DNA of 64,000 bases, taken from Gautieria morchelliformis (lineage: Eukaryota; Basidiomycota; Agaricomycetes; Gomphales; Gomphaceae). The notes beneath the pieces were generated by a model that did no database searches, was not told the DNA's origin, and worked only from the letters and a program-made list of their open reading frames with translations. The position numbers were made by a program, and so were the translations under genes. This document shows positions 33,219 through 44,353 of the stretch, piece by piece. The DNA is taken from positions 1-64,000 of the forward strand of contig WHVA01000592.1 of the NCBI GenBank assembly GCA_015179125.1. Reading direction: 5' to 3'. Position 1 is the first letter of the stretch, and each line of letters starts with the position of its first letter.

Positions 33219-34333
33219 CAGCCTGCCCCGCGCGGCGTCACAACCGTGCGAGAGATCCATGGCACCAACGGAAGGCCAGGGAATCCCTGACCAGGCCGAC
33301 GTCGTACCAATGGAGCCGTACAACGGGATCACACGGATGATCCGCGTGGCGTTAGCAGACACCGCGGACACAGACCCGGAGAAGTCTGTGCTAGCGAAGG
33401 CCGGCGTAAAATTGGCCCACCCCGAGCCATATGCAGGGGGATCGGGCCTCGAAGAGTTTGAAGCCTTCGTGGCAGCCATCCCACGATGGCTGAAAATGAA
33501 TTGCCTCCTAGGGCCAACCAGCATTGACACGCAGGTCGGCTACGTGGGCACTCGCCTCACCGGCAAAGCCCAGGAATGGTTCCTTCGAAACGTTGAACGC
33601 TTCGATCGCCAGGTCCGCAGCTGGACACTGGAATCAGTGATGCAAGGCCTTCAAAAGAGGTTCCTGCACACACTGACATACCATCACGCATCGAATAAAT
33701 TCGACGCGTCATGCAAGGCATGAAAACCGTTCAGGAGATGCTGAACGAGCTCACGAAATACGTGGCACGTATGATACAGCCACCAGATGAGTACACGTTC
33801 TGGAGACGGTTCGTATCGGCGCTACACGAAACGCTGCGCAACGAGGTCCTCAAAAAGGGCTACAATGCCGAGAGCAGCTCAATAGAGCAACTCTTCGAGA
33901 TCGCCCGAATGATCAAGGAGGCATCCCGATATAACATGGGATGCGCCGCGCAGAAAGCGCAGCAGCAACGGCAAGCGCCGCCCGGCTCACAGCGAACAAG
34001 CCGTTGACACAAACGGGCCTGACCAGGCCCAGCCTGTTCGCAAGAAGCGGAACAGGTCAACGGCTACCACCCTCACGCCCAGCACAAGCTGGACGCCCGC
34101 CTGAAGCTAAACAGCCTCAAGCGTCAGGATCGTCCCCGCGACCTGCCCCACCGACGAAAACGTTGGGCTGGCCCAACGACAGGCCCAGCGGCAGCCAAAG
34201 CAACACCACATGCTTTGAATGCGGCCAACCTGGCCACAAGAAGGCAGAATTCCCCCGGCTTAGGTCCGGTATAAGGACAGCGGCTGTGAGGCATGACGGT
34301 GAAGCCGAGGATCCAGAGATGGATCCCGATTGA
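33169..34333 (+). pseudogene. gag: Gypsy 1 Gag capsid and zinc knuckle (frameshifted)
   Basis: The capsid-like retrotransposon Gag domain reads EPYAGGSGLEEFEAFVAAIP, LTGKAQEWFLRNV (33169-33723), then after a frame change TVQEMLNELTKYVARMIQPP and FVSALHETLRNEV (33711-34007), then the nucleic-acid-binding zinc knuckle CFECGQPGHKKAEF (about 34210-34252). In a CCHC knuckle the last residue should be Cys; here it is Phe, so zinc binding is probably lost. Two frame changes make it non-functional. Confidence 0.75.
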
Positions 34334-34462
34334 AACTCTCTTCAACAGATTGATGAAGAGGGGGAGGGTGATTCCCAACCCAACGACACTCCGGATAACG
34401 GAGACACGCCCGCTGAAGAGTGGGACCCTGAGCCGTCCCAATACTATGAATGGGACGAAGAG

Positions 34463-35089
34463 GTGGAGGACACCACCTACAGGTCCAGCGCAATCAGATT
34501 CGCGCTGGAAGACGAAACTGCCACGAAAGTCATGGCGACACGCACATCGGTCACGCCAGACAAGGTGGCCGAGCCGGTGTATCACCACCGAAGCAAACAC
34601 AGAACGCGGGAAACGTGCCCGTGTAGTGAGAACCATACCCTATCAGGGTACTGGGAAATAAACAGCGTAAAAGCCCACTGCCTGCTAGATAGCGGCAGCG
34701 AAGGGGTACTGCTGTCCCCCGAATTCACGCAAGCTACAGGAATGAAGACATTCTCCCTGGAGCAACCAATCGCGCTGCAGCTAGCCTGCATAGGCAGCCA
34801 TTCCACAATCAACTATGGAACGAACACGACCATCAAGTTTGGTCGTGGGACATACGACGAATACTTCGACGTAGCAAACATCGAATATTACGACGCGATC
34901 TTAGGGACACCATTCCTAAGGAGATTCGGCATAACCCTGGACTTCTCGAGCCCAGGGACGATCTGCAAGGGAAACGAAGTGATCCCTACGGGCAAGGTCT
35001 CATTAAACGACGATGAATCAAAGAATGAGGACAAAGGGCCACGGGTGAGCAGGATCACCCAAGCGCCGACGCCGAACCTGGCTCATTGA
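34463..35089 (+). pseudogene. Gypsy 1 aspartic protease
   Basis: Pepsin-like retroviral-type protease that cleaves the polyprotein. The active-site motif LLDSGSEG lies at about 34681-34704, followed by the hydrophobic pattern YDAILGTPFLRRFGITLD typical of the second half of the domain. The frame is open over the domain and ends at 35089; it is not in frame with the RT that follows. Confidence 0.7.
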
Positions 35090-35413
35090 AGCCAGGAGGA
35101 CGAGTCGCGGAACAACTCGTCCTCGAACTCACCCTACAGTCGTAGGGAGAGATGCTCTCACCTAACGGTGAAAGTGATGGGAAAGAGGAAAGCGGGCCCG
35201 TGCGCCGCGGGACCTAATAGACGCCAACAGCACCTAACGGCTTCTAAGCCAACCACTACCATCATCCTCATGGATGATATGAGGATGATGACCTTCCTCG
35301 CCTCCCCGAGGAATGGATGGAAAGAATCACTGACCTAGTCAGTGGAATTTCATTAGAACTCCCGCCACTGCGGGAGATCAACCATAATCAACCTCATTGA
35401 TCCCAACAAGCAC

Positions 35414-36973
35414 ATGCGGTATCGACTACCGAAATGCCCCGAACACTTCCGAGAGGAACTGTCGGCAAAGATAGAACGATACACCACTGCAAAGTGGTGG
35501 ATTCCGGCAGTAGCGCAGCAGGCAGTGCCCATGCTGTGTGTGCCGAAGAAGAACGGTACGTTGAGAACCGTCTTCGATCTGCGCCAGCAGAATGAAAACA
35601 CGGTGAAGGACGTCACGCCCTTCCCGGATCAGGATATCATACGCAGCGACATGGCTCGCGGCTGATATCGAACAAAACTCGAATATGTCAGAAGCATACA
35701 AGCAGATCCAGCTCCATCCGGATCACATAGCAAAGACAGCCTTTGCCACGATCCTCGGCACCTTCATGAGCCAGGTGATACAGATGGGGGACTGTAACGC
35801 CCCGTCAACATTCCAATGGCTGATGACAGCCATTTTCCGCGACTGCATAGGTTGCTTCGTCCATGTATACATGGACAACATCTTCATATTCTCGCTCTCA
35901 ATACAGGAGCATGAAGAACACCTCTACATCGTCTTTGACAGACTGAGGAAGAACCACCTCTTTCTGAGAAAGAAAAAGGTGGACCTCTACTCCATCTGAA
36001 TGGAGTGGCCGGCCATATGATCGATGGCCGAGGGGTACATGCCGACGAGGATAAGATGCAACGCATCCGCAAGTGGCGCAGGCCACGGACGTTCAACGAT
36101 GTCCAGCGTTTCCTCGGGCTCATACAGTATCTGGCACATTACATGCCGGATGTTAGCGCATATACCACCCCGCTATCGGGCTGTGCGTGTAATAACCGTC
36201 CATTCGAATGGACACCACTGCTTGACAAATGCTGGCAAAGCATTAAGGCGTTGGCCTGTAAGGCCCCGATCCTGCGTCCAGTAGACGCAAGGTGCCCAGA
36301 GCCGATCTGGGTGATCACCGATGGATCAAAAGCCGGCGTCGGTGCGGTCTACGGCCAAGGCCCTGACTGGAAAACTTGTCGACCAGCCGGCTTCTTGTCA
36401 AAGAAGTTCAGCGTTGCGCAGCAACACTACCGGACTCACGAGCACGAGACGATCGCGGTGCTCGAGGCTCTCATGAAATGGGAGGACAAACTGCTGGGGC
36501 GAAGGTTCACCCTCATCACAGACCATAAGGGACTCGAGTACTTCGAGACCCAAAAGAGCCTATCTGACCGACAGGTCAGATGGTGGGAGTTTCTCTCCTG
36601 GTTCAATTTCAACACCGTTCATGTTGACGGTGTAGAGAACAAGGTAGCGGACTGCCTGTCGCGCTACTACGAGAGTGACACGAGTGATGACAATCACCCA
36701 GACCACGTCTTCGTGAACGCGGATGCGCGTTTAGATCCGGACGGTGAGTTATTGCCCACTGACCGGTATGTCGAGCTGCGAACAGCGGTGACAAGACGCT
36801 CTAAACGCCTCGCTGAGAAGACAGAGGCGAGAGTAATGGAAGCCGCCGCATTAAACGAGGGCTCACCAGAGCCCGCGAACGTCGCCGCGTCCACTGACGA
36901 CGACGATCACGTCAGAGCCATCGCCGCAGGGAATGACGGCACACCCCTGCGCCAGATCGCGAGCAAGGCGTAG
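35414..36973 (+). pseudogene. pol: Gypsy 1 reverse transcriptase and RNase H
   Basis: RT blocks in order: KWWIPAVAQQAVPMLCVPKK, LRTVFDLRQQNENTVKD (35414-35665, ends in a stop), then APSTFQWLMTAIFRDC and the catalytic box VYMDNIFIFS (35685-35999), where the second catalytic Asp of YxDD is Asn. In 36005-36973: RRPRTFNDVQRFLGLIQYLA, RNase H motifs WVITDGSKAGVGAV, HEHETIAVLEAL, FTLITDHKGLEYF and FNTVHVDGVENKVADCLSRY, then a charged linker. Three separate frames. The RT could not work as written. Confidence 0.85.
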
Positions 36974-37089
36974 ACCTGTCTAAGGCCTACGAGACGCGTA
37001 CCATAGGGACACCATGTTCACAAAGATCATGTGCACCCGGACGCGCACCCGAGATTCGGGATCCGGACGGGCTGATCTGGACTAAGAAT

Positions 37090-38448
37090 CAGCTCAAGAG
37101 AGACGTCTTGCCGTCCCCCACTCTGTTCTTCAAGGGGGAAGGAGGCTGATCGAAATTATCATCGATCGGGCACATCAGATAGTCGGCCACTACGGCCATC
37201 TGAAGACTCGAACTACGTTCGAAGAGCATATTGGTGGCGGGCATGAACCCAGACATAGAAGTTCTGCACATCGTGCGCGAGGTGCCAGATGACGAAAACC
37301 GGCCACAACGGCCCAAAGGCCTACTACACAGCCTACCCATTCGGATAGGCCGTGGCAGTCGATGGCATCGACTTCATGGGGCCCCTGCCCAAATCCAACG
37401 ACTCGACTACCTGATGGTAGTCATCGACCGACTAACGTCGCTCGTACACCTCGTGCCAACCACGACGAGCGTGTCAGCCAAGGGAGTAGCCTGGCTGTTT
37501 CTGAAAGAGGTCATCCGACTGCACGGAGTTCCCGACTCCATCGTCTCGGACAGAGACTCAAAGTTCACGTCGATCTTCTGGCGTGAACTCCAGCAACTCA
37601 TGGGGACTAAGCTCCTCATGTCAACTGCCTTCCATCCACAAACGGATGGAGCAACCGAGCGGGCAAACCGCTCGATCGGCCAGATATTGCGCGCGGTCGT
37701 CAGAGACGATCAGAAGGATTGGGCAGTGAAATGCCCAATGGTTGAGGTCGCCCTCAACAGCAACGTCAGTGCAACCACAGGGTTCGCACCTTTCGAGCTG
37801 ATCCACGGCTATATGCCGCGGATAGACCTCCCCATAGCCGCGGACACCCCGTTCAAGGGGGTGGCCCGGTTCGCACATCAGGCAAAATGGAACCTGATGG
37901 CGGCACGCGATGCAATCATAGAGCATCGAGTGACGCAAACGTTTCACGCAAATAAGAAACGTATGGCGAGCGACAGGTATGCGGCCAACGACTGTGTCTA
38001 CCTTTTGACACAAAACCTAACTCTCCCGAAAGGAAGAGCCAGAAAACTAGTCCCGCGGTACATCGGACCGTACCGCGTCGTCGAGGCTCACAACGACGCC
38101 TCGACGGTGACCCTTGATCTTCCCGACGAACTGAAAAGCCGTCGCATTTCACCGGTCTTCCATTCAAGCCTCATGCGGCGATACGAGGCTAACAACGACG
38201 AATTGTTCCCTCGTCGCGAGGCCAAGTCATTTTATGACTTCGGAGCAAATGACGACGAGGAGTGGCTCGTCGACGAGATTATCACACATCGATGGATAAA
38301 CTCGACGGACCTGGAGTTCCAGGTCCGTTGGACCCTAGGCGACGTGACATGGGAACCCATGTCGTCCTGCAAGGACCTCGAAGCCCTAGATAGCTACCTA
38401 GAGCTTTGGGGGGTGGGCAAGCCACGCGACCTCCCCAGACGCCGCTAG
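37090..38448 (+). pseudogene. pol: Gypsy 1 integrase with chromodomain
   Basis: The zinc-binding part is split over two frames (AHQIVGHYGHLKTRTTFEE at about 37168-37225 and FCTSCARCQ at about 37262-37290). The catalytic core is in the open frame 37231-38448: MVVIDRLTSLVHLVP, ETYPE-equivalent SDRDSKFTSIFWRELQ, STAFHPQTDGATERANRSIG (D,D,E-type core), VALNSNVSATTGFAPFELIH, then PRYIGPYRVVEAHNDASTV and a C-terminal chromodomain (EEWLVDEIITHR, LEFQVRWTLGDVTWEPMSSC). The chromodomain would direct integration to marked chromatin and places the element in the chromovirus branch. Confidence 0.85.
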
Positions 38449-38631
38449 ACGCATCTGTCACGTGCAGACCACGTGACGCGCCGGCCACGGCGCGGTTAAA
38501 TTTTCACCTCGGATATTTCCGAGGGCGCAGGCAAAAGAAACGCCGCAGCTCGTGCATACGCGCGGGATTATCGGCGTATTCAAATGCATCGAGCGCGAAC
38601 AACGCGCTCGCAATCCCAAAAGGGATTGTCT

Positions 38632-39418
38632 CATGATAGTGGGCAGTACCCCACACGACATCGCGGCCATTCTAAAAGCTTGGATACACAACCCTGAAGG
38701 AATCCCCTCTGCCGTCCGTGACAACGTGGATGGCACCTTCAACCTAGACGACATGGACGTCTGGATGTGGTTGAAGACCCTTGCGCCCCGGGTCAAAGGG
38801 GTCGCATCACCGCTCAGGGCGAGGCTACTCGACCTCTTCGGCTTGACGGACCAATGGTCGAGCCTCGTCGACGCCAGGGAAGTGCTGACGCCTCAGAGCA
38901 CCACCCTGCGGCTCTCAATCATGGGCCCATTCCCTGTGGAGGGCCGAGCCGGCCCCGACATCCCACTCGCGGAGATCGCGAGATGGTTGGCCCGCTACGC
39001 GGGAGTCACTCACGAGCGAGCGGCGCGCATTGAACATTACGTTCAGCGCAGCATCACCGGCGCGGCATTCAGTGCCGCTGCCCGCGAGGGCCAACAAAAG
39101 GTCATCGAGACCAGCCATGTGAGGGCCGCGGTGCCGCGACCCCTCACTCACGCTCAGCTCGACCAAGAGCTGGTGCGCTTCCGGCCCCCTCCTCAAACGG
39201 AGGACCCGGCCGTTGAGGCCATGCTCCGCGAGGACACGGGCCCCAGCACCCAAGCGGAGACCGCCGCTAGTGGTGAGGCCGACCAGCCTCACCCAATCAC
39301 CACCGATGACGCGGAGGTGCCCCCGGAGGAGTCACGTGCTCCTCCGGCCCCGTACGACGACGACGTCGTCGTATCAGCCACTCTAGAGGACTCCCTCATG
39401 GACAACCTCTATGAGTAG
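38632..39418 (+). CDS. Extra ORF of gypsy 1, downstream of integrase (unknown function)
   Basis: Intact frame from ATG 38632 (MIVGSTPHDIAAILKAW) to a stop at 39418, about 262 aa; the open frame extends upstream to 38552 through a GTG. It sits inside the element, 183 bp after the integrase stop and just before the polypurine tract AGAGGGGGAGGG (39443-39454). It has a folded-looking N-terminal half (FNLDDMDVWMWLKTLAP, LLDLFGLTDQWSSLVDAREV), a second helical block (IARWLARYAGVTHERAARIE) and an acidic, Pro/Ala-rich tail. No envelope-like signal peptide or transmembrane segment and no motif I recognise. Chromoviruses normally end with the integrase, so this is unusual. Confidence 0.6.
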
Positions 39419-39454
39419 TAGTTAACCCCTATAGTTATCTATAGAGGGGGAGGG

Positions 39455-39667
39455 TGTAAATAACCCATGTATCTACATGTACATTAGTTATTACATAATC
39501 CCAGTGGGCCCCTTAGGGACCCACTGTATAGTTTATGTGTGGGAACTGGCTAGCGGTCCCCATCGCATCTTACCCTTACACTGTCACTACGTAGCATCAG
39601 AATACCACACATGGGTCAAGTTCTGTCGTGCTCTTGTGACCTGAGGCTTAAGATAGATATCTTTACA
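39455..39667 (+). repeat. 3' LTR of gypsy element 1
   Basis: 213 bp, TGTAAATAACCC to ATATCTTTACA. The first 83 bases are identical to the 5' LTR, the rest about 85 percent identical including several one-base gaps. Confidence 0.9.
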
Positions 39668-42151
39668 GCCTAAGACAATTGTCGTGTTTAAGACCTGCTT
39701 ACCTAACACCGCGCTTCACTTTAAATTTTGGGTGGCCGATATCTCGGTGTAATTCCAAAAATTATCGGAAAGTAATCCGAATAGTACCCCAATTATGCGC
39801 TTGCGAGATTTGACCTTCTGTCCAAATAAAAACGGCATGTAACCCAAATTCCATCCAAGATTTCAGCTAGGTTCTCTCCACACAAGAAATTATCACCAGT
39901 GCTATTACCCGGCTAGGCAGCCAGCTGCAGCCTCAATAATTGTAAGAAAAATTGATAGAAAGAGGTATATAACAAGAAATGGCCCAGTAGTCCTTTCCCT
40001 ATGATATATAGCTGAGGCTACACTGGCATCATTTCTTGACTCACGGCCCCTCAAGCGCCACCTTTCATGCAGCGATCAAATGTCGCACTGATACTTAGAG
40101 TACTAGATGTCATGTCCAAATTAGTAATGCGAATACCTGTTCGGTAGCACTCACAGTTACGCATTGCTTTCACAATGCCCTCATCTTCACGTCGAGCAAG
40201 AGTGCCACGACGAGCACAGACAAGAAGTCGTGTCAGATCAGGATACAGACGATAGACAAAGGACTCCACCTCCAAAGAAAGCTAATCCTAGCCTACATCC
40301 ATCTGCGGGCTTGCACTATGAGTAATAGAATTTCATACGCGCGGCTTTCTATGGCCTCATGGGTGTTGAGGAGCGATCGGAAAAGCTTAAGGATCCGATA
40401 TTGCGTGGCTACTGGGTGCCAGATACGTCTTCTAAAACCCCAACCAACGATCAATATTTTCAACCTAATTTCAATCTCACCTTCGAGAAGCAAAGAGGTG
40501 GCATAAAGACGTTGCTAAACAAATAAAAGACAAAGGACTAAGTTTTTCTCGTGCTTGTCTAAAAAACGCTGAGGTTAACGCACTTACCATCGACATGATC
40601 ATCGACGATTGGGCAGAGCACGGAGTGTGCAGGGAGTTGGTGGAGGAGAAGGGGGAGGAGGAGCGCCATGCACACGGTGTAGGTATATGTGTGCGTCTGT
40701 GTGGGGATATGCGTCAGATAGGAGGGGGCAGCGCAGCGCACCCGCTTGTCTTGGAATTGGTTCAGGCCATCGATGGTCCGCCACACCCCGGTGAAGAACG
40801 CAGCGGCGAGGATGATGAGCGTGGGCGTGCGCCAGGCAGGGCGCTGGGCAGGGCGGGAGGTAGCGAGGCGAGGATGAAGGTGCGGAGGTATTGCAGGACC
40901 GTCTGCATGAGCGCAAACACGGTAAAGTGGAAGCTGCACGCACGGCGTACGGTGCGCGACTGGGACGATCTCAGATGAGTAGAGTAGGCAGGTGAGAGCG
41001 ACGCACTTGAGATATGACCCGTGCTTCGAGGCACGCATGTATGCCTGTCAAAAAATGGGGTGTTCAGAGAAAAACAGTGGTACTATAGCTAGAGCTGGGT
41101 TAGGGACATCTTGTTTGTCACCTGGTTCACAAAAAGGGAATAGCTGAGTGCATGGTAAAAATGAGTTGCTCGGAGAATTAGGCCAAGAGAACAGAGCAGA
41201 AAGCGGTTCAAAGCCATCAAGTGTGAACTGACTAACAGGTGGATTTTGCTGGTCCGAGAGTGAGTCAGATAAGCTATAGTTCAGAGCAGTGGGAGCGATC
41301 AGGACGTTGAAGTGCGGCGTGCCTCACGTGACTGTGGCAGAACTCCGCTGCGCCTTGTGCTGCCGCGACGAGCCTAAGTCAAAACCTGACACAGGTGCAC
41401 TATAGAAATATTGCTTATAGCTACGTAGCGCGAGCTTGAGCTCAGCTCACCACTTTTCACACGAGATATTTCAAATTTCATCCAAGGATAAACCAGGTGA
41501 CACCCCGATGTGACTTCTGGATGAAAGTTGGATATTATTTGAAAATTGATACAAAAGTGGCCAGGCGATTTTTTGGCCTAAAACGCGGTGTAACGGTAGC
41601 GGGAATTCTAACCGTGACCTCCGTGATGCAATATGTAAGCGTATATGGCTTCGGGCCGTGGTTCGGAGTTAAAAATCACCAGCCTGATGCCCATATGGCT
41701 CGAATGTCAAAACTCGAGCGGAACATGACTCGGCACTACGTTTCTGTTGCTTGGCGGATGCCAAGACCTCAAATTCACCAAGTTCCATGATGTCCTGTAG
41801 GCTGTAAGTAATACGCTATGGCTGCTGTAACTACCAATGTCGAGATTTCTCCGCTTGGGAACAGTACTGAAACACTGTTCATCCCAAAGCATGAGATCTT
41901 TCCTTGAAAAGGGTAATTCAGGTACTAGCTGAGTTTCAATGGTGACATTTCCGCGACCCTGATCGTATGCTCGCCATGTATGGTCGTATTGCTGTGAGGG
42001 ATCAGTTTGACTTTGCCTCATATAGGTAAGTAAAACAAGGAGTCGATGCAGTGCTCCATTATGGGCGCCATTCCGTGCAAGATAAAAGCACCTGCAGCCT
42101 TGGAACTTTGGAAGCGCTTCCCCGAGGACAGACTCAGCACACGTAGAAGTC
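39668..42151. other. No gene supported
   Basis: Several overlapping frames at 40559-41038 on both strands are GC-rich. One minus frame contains PTLIILAAAFFTGVWRTIDG and another QTVLQYLRTFILASLP, hydrophobic segments that could be exons of a membrane protein, but start, introns and family are unclear. Elsewhere (39668-40550, 41040-42150) only short unsupported frames are present. Confidence 0.35.
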
Positions 42152-43166
42152 ATGAAGCAAATGCTGGCATCCCTTCTCTTACCGATGGTGGTGACTGCCC
42201 TTCAAGGCTCACCCCCCATCCGTCGTCCTGGCACGGAGCCTCTCCGGGCAAGCGAGGGCAAAACCCTGACTGGATTACTCGGCCGTCAGTCCACATGCGG
42301 CTCATTGGGCCTCTGCCAAAATACCGATTTCTGTTGTCCTTTTGACGGTCACTGCTGTTCACAGAGTATGTCCACCAGTGATACCCTTGCTTCATGCCAG
42401 CTTAGTTGGACGTCCAGCCTGTTGTTTATCAGGCAGCAAATGTAACAGACAGGGGGATGCCTGCTGTTTCCAATCTGACTCGCTATGTGGAGGTAAAAAT
42501 TTGCCCCAGTTCAGTTCCGAGTGTAGGCTGACCTATTCATGGTACATGTGTCTCACTTCAGATGGTTGCTGTTTCGCGGGGTATGTTTGAAGCTGATTAT
42601 GTAGAATTTATGCAGGGCTACTCACGCTTCAACAGGACATATTGTGACCAGTTTACGCGGTGCTGTCCGAATGGAGAGTCATGTGTCGAAGGGCCTGGCG
42701 GTACATCGATTTCCACGATTACTTTGGAGACTTCCTTTACTTTTGAGACTTCCACGTCTTTCCAAGCCGCAACGTCGACTACTCCCTTCACCACCTTCCG
42801 AACAACTCCGTCGAGCACTACCCCCTTCTCGAGTACCTTGCCGAGTATCTTGCCGACCTTCACATCCTTACCAACCATACCAACCCAGCCCTTCCCGACC
42901 TTCCCGACTACATCAAACATGTCAACTACGCCAACCATACCAACCACACAGACAGCGTTAGCCTCACAATTTGGAGCCACCAGGTATCAGTTGTTTCACG
43001 CGCTTCTGTGATCATTGTCATCCTGGCTGATTGTTGTTTTTGCAGTAATTCTATTCCCTCTGCATCTCCCGCTCCCAATTCGGCATCTAAACTGTCAATT
43101 ATAATGCCGCGCAGTGGCCTTCTTGGCATTGGGGTTCTGGTGCTGTGCTTTACGCTCCACGTATGA
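42152..43166 (+). CDS. Secreted Cys-rich, Ser/Thr-rich GPI-anchored protein
   Basis: Predicted exons 42152-42365, 42406-42580, 42636-42983 and 43046-43166 (introns 40, 55 and 62 nt, all GT..AG) add up to exactly 286 codons (285 aa). The order is: signal peptide (MKQMLASLLLPMVVTALQG); a Cys-rich ectodomain with repeated CC pairs (CGSLGLCQNTDFCCPFDGHC, PACCLSGSKC, DACCFQSDSLCGG, DGCCFAG, RCCPNGESC); a Ser/Thr/Pro-rich stalk (TTPFTTFRTTPSSTTPFSS) likely O-glycosylated; and a C-terminal hydrophobic tail (GLLGIGVLVLCFTLHV) after small residues, as in GPI-anchor signals. It should sit on the outer face of the plasma membrane or in the wall. The frame is clean across all junctions, so it is probably a live host gene, with repeats on both sides. 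Function unknown. Confidence 0.75.
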
Positions 43167-44348
43167 TCGGCACGCAAAGCATGCTGTACGTGTGCAGTGC
43201 AGTAGGCTCGTATTCAAGTGTCATTGGTCTCGCTACGGCTATTATGCAATACTGTATGGTTTCCGCCATTCATGTCAACAGGACTTTCGTTCCCATCTCA
43301 TGGATCGTGTAATTAACTCCGGCGTGGCAATCATAATACAATCTAACACGATCCTTGCATTATTTGCTGTATGCTATGTATGCATACATGCACGTTATGA
43401 TAGTGACACCCACCATGCTTGGTTTGGATTCTGTCGCCGGGAACGTTTATAACACCCGATCAGTTACCAATTCGATCGTTGGGCAAGAACTGAAACCTAG
43501 ATCCGCCTTGTGGGTCTCGTGCCGCCTCTTGCCCGGCCAACCTCGGCCACGAGGAATCAGATTTTGAACTTGATCGAAGGAATGCTCCGAACTGTCCGGG
43601 GGTGGCATAGACGTTGATGCCCCAAGCCTTTGCTTCGCTTGACACCCAGCACGCTAACCCTTGATTTGGACTCATCATGCATAATGGTCTACCTCCAGGA
43701 CTCGTCGCGTCGTTGTGTTCCGCGATATGGGGTCCATAACATAATACCCTCACATATACCGGCCCAAGTCACAAAACCCTGCACGTGCAGGACCAGACAA
43801 TCAATTCTTATAAGACCATTTTTGCTGTTGTCTCTTGGTTGAGCATCACACTACGGTGCACGAGCATCCTCGGCAGATCTCTGTGTGGTAACAGTTCTTA
43901 GTCGATTGGTACGGTTCGGGTGCCTGATTGCTATCACGCACCTCGGCTTGCCTCGGTCGAGTGCCCCGCACTATTTCCAGCACCTAAGACCCCACACACA
44001 CCCGGAAGTGTTATTTCGCTCTTTCTTGCCGGGTCAGTCACGCTACTAGCTGAAGTCTCCCCTCGGCTTAGCGCTGACCTTTATCCGCTTAGTAAGTACA
44101 TTCAGAATTTTCGGGGAGACTCCAGATCCCGAGTAACATCTCTACTTATTCAAACGTGAATAGTCCCCCGTACTTGTTTCCGCTGTACCTACAGTACTAT
44201 TCAGGTGCCAAGTCGGTGGTTGATCGTTTCACCTGCCGTTCGAGCTTGATGTAAAGTCGTCGTTTGGTCTCCTTCCATAGCGTTGCAGGAAGGTGAGATT
44301 CAAGCTGAGACATTATAGTAAATGCCAAAAGCTTGGGTAAGTTCTGAA
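43167..44348. other. No gene seen
   Basis: Short frames only (43114-43452 plus, 43460-43753 minus, 43630-43842 plus). The first part is presumably the 3' region of the GPI-protein gene. No motif, repeat or element end found. Confidence 0.4.
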
Positions 44349-44353
44349 AAACA

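Larger units (their letters stand above)
31613..39667 (+). mobile_element. Ty3/gypsy chromovirus-type element (8 kb), decayed
   Basis: LTRs at 31613-31826 and 39455-39667 enclose gag, protease, RT, RNase H, chromodomain integrase and an extra ORF, all on the plus strand. The flanks (GGAGA left, GCCTA right) are not a target duplication, and the two LTRs are identical for the first 83 bp but carry about 20 differences in the remaining 130. The element is therefore probably a recombinant of two insertions or flanks a deletion. It interrupts the minus-strand copia pol on the left; on the right only traces reminiscent of that copia LTR (TTTAAGAC, CTGCTTACCTAACAC) follow. Confidence 0.85.

Noticed and set aside
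40559..41038. Several overlapping open frames with hydrophobic stretches
   Set aside because: GC-rich DNA open in many frames; no consistent exon model or family could be found, so not called as a gene.
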